A DNA stretch of 64,000 bases, taken from assembly GCA_039602395.1 (NCBI GenBank), contig JBCNJP010000006.1, positions 14,372,952 to 14,436,951 of the forward strand, written 5' to 3'. This stretch comes from Deinandra increscens subsp. villosa. Lineage: Eukaryota > Streptophyta > Magnoliopsida > Asterales > Asteraceae. Shown here piece after piece: positions 58,399 through 64,000 of this stretch (position 1 is the stretch's first letter; every line of letters starts with the position of its first letter). The notes beneath the pieces are model-generated. The model was not told where the DNA came from. It made no database searches and worked only from the letters and a program-made list of their open reading frames with translations. The position numbers and the translations under genes are program-made.

Positions 58399-59041
58399 TG
58401 TCAGGACCGATTTTCATTACAAGAATCTCGATCTTGAGCAAGAATGAGGTTCAGATTCGAAAACCCAAAAAAAATGAAGATGGAGAAGAATCAAAGATAA
58501 TCAAAGACAAGAAAGATGATAAACAAGTTGAATGATTTCATTAATCGAATTATTACAATCAAGAAATCATGACAACACTCTCTCTCTCTAGAAATCCATG
58601 ACTCACTCTCTCTCTCTAGAATGGAAATCTCACACTCTAAAGAAAATCATCCATCCATCTTGGAGACTCTCTCTCTCTCTAAGACTCTCTCTATCTAATG
58701 AATGGGGCACCCTCACTATATATATAGTGAGGGGTGACTAACAACAGTAAAAACATAAAAACTGAACAGAATTACAAATAAATGAAATAAACATAAATAT
58801 TAATTAAATCAAAGATGATTTAATTAATACGAAGCTTGACTCGCTCGAACCGATCTTCCCTTGACTTTTACGTTGACCGTTGACCCGAACGGTTGACTTT
58901 TCTGGAAAACGGTCTTTGGTACAAACTGCAAGCCTCGAGCATCACAACCCGCGTCTCTGGATCAATTCACATGGATTCTTCAGTCGAATGCTTCGGTAAA
59001 CAGATTTGATGGCGTCACTCACATAGATTTTAGTTCCAACA
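58399..59041 (-). repeat. G left LTR (minus orientation)
   Basis: 643 bp, TGTCAGGACCG…AGTTCCAACA on the plus strand; PPT complement ATTCCCCCTTGA follows at 59042. The TATA region near 58722 lies within a near-palindrome. Confidence 0.9.
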
Positions 59042-59473
59042 ATTCCCCCTTGACTGATGCTTTCAAATCTGTTCAACTGCTGAAGAATCGCTCTGCCGTA
59101 CATCTTCAATGAGAAACTGATAAACCGGAGACAATCTGTTGTAGAGATTCCCCCTCTGAATAAGCTTCTTCTGTTCTCGTTGCTCCAGTCGAGATCCAAG
59201 TGCCTTCGCTCACTCGGTTCACACGGTCGGGTACAATACTGAGAAAATGCTGAGCATCGGAGTCAAAACCGCAACAAACTGAATCAGATAAACCAATCAA
59301 ACATCGAACATGCTCCAACTCCGAATAATCGACCCGATATCCAAATCCATAATAATTTCCCCTATTTCTCTAAATCTCCCCAAAAACATCAAGTCGGAAG
59401 CGTAAAAATCTGATGCGGAGAGTCGAACCGTCGCGATCGGTTGCCTAGAGAAACCAGATAAACAATCTTGAAA

Positions 59474-61377
59474 TCGGACGATCTCGCGAAAAACCGGAAG
59501 CCGGATGCTGACAGTTGTGAATGATCCATAAATAAATCTTGTGTTCCACGTGACTGGGTTGGATGCGAAAATAAAGAATAGTGTCAAATCTGTGAAATTT
59601 TTGAGATCCCAAGCGAAAAATGATCATAACCGGAGTCTTCGTAATTTTGGGTTGAAGAAAACTGAGCTCGGAATAATATTTCATGAAGATCTCTGAGAAA
59701 TACTGGTGAAAATGGCTCAATCTGAAAAATTCTGTCAATTTTCGTCACGAAACGGCTCTCCGAGAGATTTAACGGATAAATTCCATAATTAACTGAGATT
59801 CCAGTTAATCCGGTTAGCTGACATCAGCACTGCATCAGCTACAAACAAAACCGTGAGATATAACGAGAAAGTTGAGTAATTAACCGGATAATAAAGCTAA
59901 CCCGTCAGTGATCGATAGCAAACGTTGCGCGTGACGTCAATAAACGCGAACCCCAATAAAATGGAATAAATCCGAGACTAAAAATTTTTCGCAATTCCGT
60001 TGCAGCGTTATATCGTTCGTCTCGTAAAAGACTGATAAGAAAAACCTCGCGTTTAACAAAAATGCAGAAAATTAATTAGTAGAGAAAAAATCCTCAAAGA
60101 GAAGCACAATCAGTGTGACTTAAATTCCACCAATCAGATTAAAGTATGTAGGCCATCCAACGGTTAAGAAAATAAGAATCCAAGGGTTTGGATCTGCGAT
60201 CCGTGTGGAATGGGTGAAATCCAATCGGAAAGCAACACCCAGCAGCATCTAACGGTCGAGAATTAAAGGGATCTGAGGTCCAGATCGTTGATTCGTGTGC
60301 TAGGCCTAAAACCAGTCAGAGGTCGACAAGCAGCCCCCCCTTCAACGTCTCTCTCTCTTTCAATTGGGGCCCACGAGAGTGTTCCACCCAATGGGAGATC
60401 AACAACAAATAGAGAATGACTTGGGTTGACCGGCTAAGGAGGAGAGAGACATTCCTTGGGAGCCAACCAGGAGATGACACGTCATCATCATCCTCAAAAA
60501 GTCGTCCGACCCCCCTAAAACCCTAATATCGCCGGAATTGTGAGAAACCCCGCCGGAAAACCGTATATGCTCCATATCTCCTTCAAAACTCAATGAAAAA
60601 CTTCGAATTTCATGTCCCTGAACTCGTAATCCCACCCTCTACACATCCCTACGATCAGAATCCCTTGAAACAGTCTCGAACAAAAACCCAAAAATCAAGT
60701 CGTTAGATTTCGTTTAACGATCAGCTCACCGGTTCGTTAAGATTAGGACCAAGTCGTTAAGACTTAAGTTCAAATCGTTAAGACAAGCTTCAGGTGAACA
60801 CAAATCGTTAAGAACAACAACAGATCGTTAGGTTTAGGTGACCTGATCGTTTAGAACAAGGGCAGGTCGTTAAGATAATCTTCAAGGTCAAATCGTTAAG
60901 AAGGATCGACCCTGGTCGTTTAGAACTTCTTCAAACAGAACCAGATCGTTCAGGCAATCTTCATATCTTCAAGGAAAACCCAGAAAATGAAGAACACATC
61001 TCTGATGCAGATTCGATGTCCCAAACGAGTTTAGATCACAGATTCGTGACTGGTATGATGAGATGAACCATTCACGAGATAGTTCTGGCCACAAACAATC
61101 CATAAACAGCTACAAATCAGATCGAATCAGTCCCAAAAATCTGGAAATCTCTCAAGAACATGCAGAACACCGCAAAACACACACTAGTGTGTGTTTTTCC
61201 AGATCTGCCAAAATGGTTGAGATTCAGACGAAACGGATGCTTCCAATGGATCCGTTTCATCCAAATCCATCAACAATAGCCCAGAAAACAGAGAATCAAG
61301 CTCCAAAATCTTCAAAAACCCTAAAAACGGGAAAAACTGAAACAGTTTCGTTTTTTCAGCTCGGATCTTCATTTTAT
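59474..61377. other. Single-copy centre of G
   Basis: Left part continues the 3' UTR shared with G2 (to about 59640). The rest is leader-like, with no gag or pol, and includes the TCGTTAAG array (60695-60955). Small frames show no domains. Confidence 0.65.
60695..60955. repeat. TCGTTAAGA motif array in G
   Basis: About a dozen copies of (A)TCGTTAAGA or TCGTTTAGA, 15-30 bp apart. This is the G counterpart of the arrays in the leaders of A, C, E and F. Confidence 0.8.
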
Positions 61378-61797
61378 GTTTCAAGATTGTTTATCTGGTT
61401 TCTCTAGGCAACCGATCGCGACGGTTCGACTCTCCGCATCAGATTTTTACGCTTCCGACTTAATTTTTTGGAGAGATTTAGAGAAATAGGGGAAATTATT
61501 ATGGATTTGGATATCGGGTCGATTATTCGGAGTTGGAGCATGTTCGATGTTTGATTGGTTTATCAGATTCAGTTTGTTGCAGTTTTGACTCCGATGCTCA
61601 GCATTTTCTCAGTATTGTACTCGACCGTGTGAACCGAGTGAGTGGAGGCACTTGGATCTCGGCTGGAGCAACGAGAACAAAAGAAGCTTATTCAGAGGGG
61701 GAATCTCTACAACAGATTGTCTCCGGTACATCAGTTTCTCATTGAAGATGTACGGCAGAGCGATTCTTCAGCAGTTGAACAAATTTGAAAGCATCAG

Positions 61798-62446
61798 TCA
61801 AGGGGGAATTGTTGGAACTAAAATCTATGTGACTAACGCCATCAAATCTGTTTACCGAAGCATTCGACTGAAGAATCCATGTGAATTGATTCAGAGACGC
61901 GGGTTGTGATGCTCGAGGCTTGCAGTTTGGACCAAAGACCGTTTTCCAGAAAAGTCAACCGTTCGGGTCAACGGTCAACGCAAAAGTCAATGGAAGATCG
62001 GTTCGAGCGAGTCAAGCTTCGTATTAATTAAATCAGCTTTGATTCAATTAATATTTATGTTTATTTCATTTACTTGTAATTCTGTTCAGTTTTTATGTTT
62101 TTACTGTTGTTAGTCACCCTCACTATATATATAGTGAGGGTGCCCCATTCATTAGATAGAGAGAGTCTTTGAGAGAGAGTCTCCAAGATGGATGGATGAT
62201 TTTTTTTAGAGTGTGAGATTTCCATTCTAGAGAGAGAGTGAGTCATGGATTTCTAGAGAGAGAGTGTTGTCATGATTTCTTGATTGTAATCATTCGATTA
62301 ATGAAATCATTCGACTTGTTTATCATCTTTCTTGTCTTTGATTATCTTTGATTCTTCTCCATCTTCATCTTTTGTTTGGGTTTTTGAATCTGAACCTCGT
62401 TTCTTGCTCAAGATCGAGATTCTTGTAGTGAAAATCGGTCCTGACA
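61798..62446 (+). repeat. G right LTR with polypurine tract (plus orientation)
   Basis: TCAAGGGGGAAT then LTR 61810-62446 (637 bp), TGTTGGAACTAAAATC…GGTCCTGACA. A perfect 28-bp palindrome at 62115-62142 (half-site CACCCTCACTATAT) surrounds the TATA box. Confidence 0.9.
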
Positions 62447-62451
62447 ATTTT

Positions 62452-62790
62452 TCACAAAGTCTTGGGTCTAGCTATGAATTTTCGAAAATCATCCTTTTTC
62501 AGTATTAGAATTTCTCATGAAGATTCTAGTCGGTTGGCAAAACATGTGGGGTGTAAGTTGGATCACCTTCCTTTCACTTCACTTACCTCGGTCTTCCGGT
62601 GGGTAAAAGGATGTCTCGGATTGCTATTTGGGATCCCATTATCGAGAAATTTAACAAACGGTTAAACAAATGGAAGAGAAATCTCTTGTCCATAGTTGGT
62701 CGGGCTACTTTGACATCTTCGGTTTTGGGATCTTCCGAGAACAGCCCCTTGAAGGTTTCGTCGGTAAAACACTTAATATAAGATGAGATT
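62452..62790 (+). pseudogene. LINE fragment 2, reverse transcriptase, right half
   Basis: Continues the frame across G: FHKVLGLAMNFRKSSFFS, SSRLAKHVGCKLDHLPF, then after a small shift GKRMSRIAIWDPIIEKFNKR, LNKWKRNLLSIVGRATLTSS. This is the RT thumb region of plant L1 ORF2; it dissolves near 62780. Confidence 0.85.
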
Positions 62791-63459
62791 CTCAGGATAA
62801 GGAAAAGTTGGAAATTAGTAGTTAATTAAGTGCTCACGTTTGACTCTATTACTGAAGATTGTCAGTATAATTACTGAAAGCAAAGTAACAATCGATGTAG
62901 TAGTTCATCCGCGTACATCACTATCATAAGAGAATACCAAGTGTATGGTATACGAGTCGAGACCACAAATGACAAGTTGTATGTCAAGTGTGATCTAAAG
63001 TCACAAATATCAGAAGAGGTTAATCTGATAAGAATGTCTTGATACAGCGAAAGAAGGATATCTTAAGCAACTTAAGGATTGTGTCTTGCTAAAACCACAA
63101 TCTGCATGAAAGAATGTGATCACACAAAAGTTACCAAAGACGGTCTAAAATTAGTATCTGGTGTTTTGAACGATACGACCACAAAGATTAGCCCATCTAG
63201 AATCAATGATTGATTGTTACATGGAGAGTGGATCTACGTTCAACATTTAGTATGTTTTAGAAATCCATATATATCATATTCTAAAAGGTCCGCAGTCGAT
63301 CGAACTTTGTGGGAATGAGCTTCGAATAAAGACCTTTGTGATTTATAATCGTTCATGAGATGAAAGCTCAAAGGTGTTGAGGTTTATAATTCATAGATAC
63401 ATATTAGAAGAATGGTATTGGACGTAACTCGCTTCAAAACTAACTACATGGATCAAGTC
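62791..63459. other. Non-coding interval
   Basis: No frame above 60 codons with a recognisable domain, and no LTR terminus or RNA gene seen. Confidence 0.5.
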
Positions 63460-64000
63460 TGTAACAACTGCAACTTCCCCAGTTAACTCCGTTAACTTTT
63501 CCGTTAGTTCCGTTAGTAAACCCGAGACCCGTTATTTGAATAATTTTATATTTATTTGTGTTTACTTGCTAATTAATTTTAGTAACTTGTTTTGTGAACT
63601 TATTTCATGACCTTCTGTGTTAGTTGTGAAGATTTGCATTTTTATGCGAAACCGGGCTTCGTGCGTGAATTTGAATTTTTATATATAAATGATACTTATA
63701 CTTGTCCCGACTAAACATTGCATTCTAAACAAGTTTAAAAACAATTAGAAACGTTTTTAGAATTTTTACTTCACAAGTTTTTAGTTAAAAACTCATTTAC
63801 TTGAGTTTTGTGCTTTATGGGTCTAAAATGGAACTTGAGGGACCAATTGTGTCATTCTTTTAAACTTAAAAATCTGCCTAAAGAACCCCCATCCCTCCCC
63901 ATTTGCACGCATACTCTCTTCTCCCTCTCATCTCACGGTTCCAACACACACACACACACACCAACTCTTCAAATTTTCGGGTTCCACCTCAAATCAAGCA
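63460..64000 (+). repeat. Probable start of a long LTR (runs off right edge)
   Basis: TGTAACAACTGCAACTTCCC is a typical plant Gypsy LTR opening, followed by GTTAACTCCGTTAAC and GTTAGTTCCGTTAG repeats and A/T-rich sequence. An (AC)n run lies at 63943-63961. The pair and interior lie outside the window. Confidence 0.5.

Larger units (their letters stand above)
58399..62446. mobile_element. Element G: retroelement with inverted LTRs and a perfect TSD
   Basis: The arms 58399-59473 and 61378-62446 are inverted copies of ~1.07 kb (about 97% by eye). Each arm is, from outside in, an LTR with its U5 end outward (GGTCCTGACA), the U3 start (TGTTGGAAC), the PPT AGGGGGAAT and 3' UTR. Both outer ends are thus 3'-LTR ends. 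ATTTT duplications lie at 58394-58398 and 62447-62451, and removing G restores the LINE frame exactly. The 1.9-kb centre is single-copy leader and UTR sequence without coding capacity. Confidence 0.9.

Overview
This is plant nuclear DNA made almost entirely of nested LTR retrotransposons, with two LINE fragments. I see no host protein-coding gene, tRNA, rRNA or CRISPR array. AT-rich LTRs of 0.33-3.4 kb, tRNA-iMet-type primer sites (TGGTATCAGAGC) and 5-bp target-site duplications (TSDs) mark it as eukaryotic. The daisy family (Asteraceae) is the likely source: the Copia gags with two zinc knuckles and a long coiled coil, the accessory ORF at the left edge and the very long chromovirus-like LTRs resemble elements I know from that family. 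That attribution is inference.

Layout. 1-2152: accessory ORF of a Copia element on the minus strand, running off the left edge. 2157-5920: non-coding Copia derivative 'E' (-) with identical LTRs. 5921-10301: gag-only Copia 'B' (+), its 5' LTR cut by E. 10302-15922: 5' end of Copia 'D' (-), with a 3.35-kb solo Gypsy LTR 'S1' in its LTR. 15923-18023: 3' end of a Gypsy element 'L' (+). 18024-35506: large degenerate Gypsy 'H' (-). Its 3' LTR holds a small insertion with a 9-bp direct repeat, a solo LTR 'J1', a 1.68-kb tandem duplication and another solo LTR. Its gag is split by an LTR-LTR insertion 'J2/J3', which itself carries two solo LTRs. 35507-50026: Copia 'F' (+), inserted in the 5' LTR of H. 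The LTR of F is split by Copia 'A' (-, 35690-48545), and A is split inside its protease/integrase region by gag-only Copia 'C' (+, 39120-44108). This gives four nesting levels (H > F > A > C), most of them proved by TSDs. 50027-54468: a chimaera of a G-family 3' end and a gag-bearing Copia 5' end 'K' (-). 55219-57256: degenerate Tnt1/Tork-like Copia (+). 57600-62790: LINE pieces, one split by 'G' (58399-62446), an element with its two LTRs in inverted orientation and a perfect TSD. 63460-64000: start of another LTR.

How the parts relate. The only complete coding plan is in A (gag, protease, integrase, RT, RNase H), and it carries stop codons. B, C, E and G lack pol, so they could only have moved with enzymes supplied by relatives. 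Three structures deserve attention. (1) Three consecutive hairpins with compensating stems lie in the 3' region of both B and C. (2) G is a palindromic element whose U5 ends both face outward. (3) In at least ten otherwise different LTR families a dense array of a family-specific short palindromic motif sits just upstream of the TATA box, in the 5' leader, or both.
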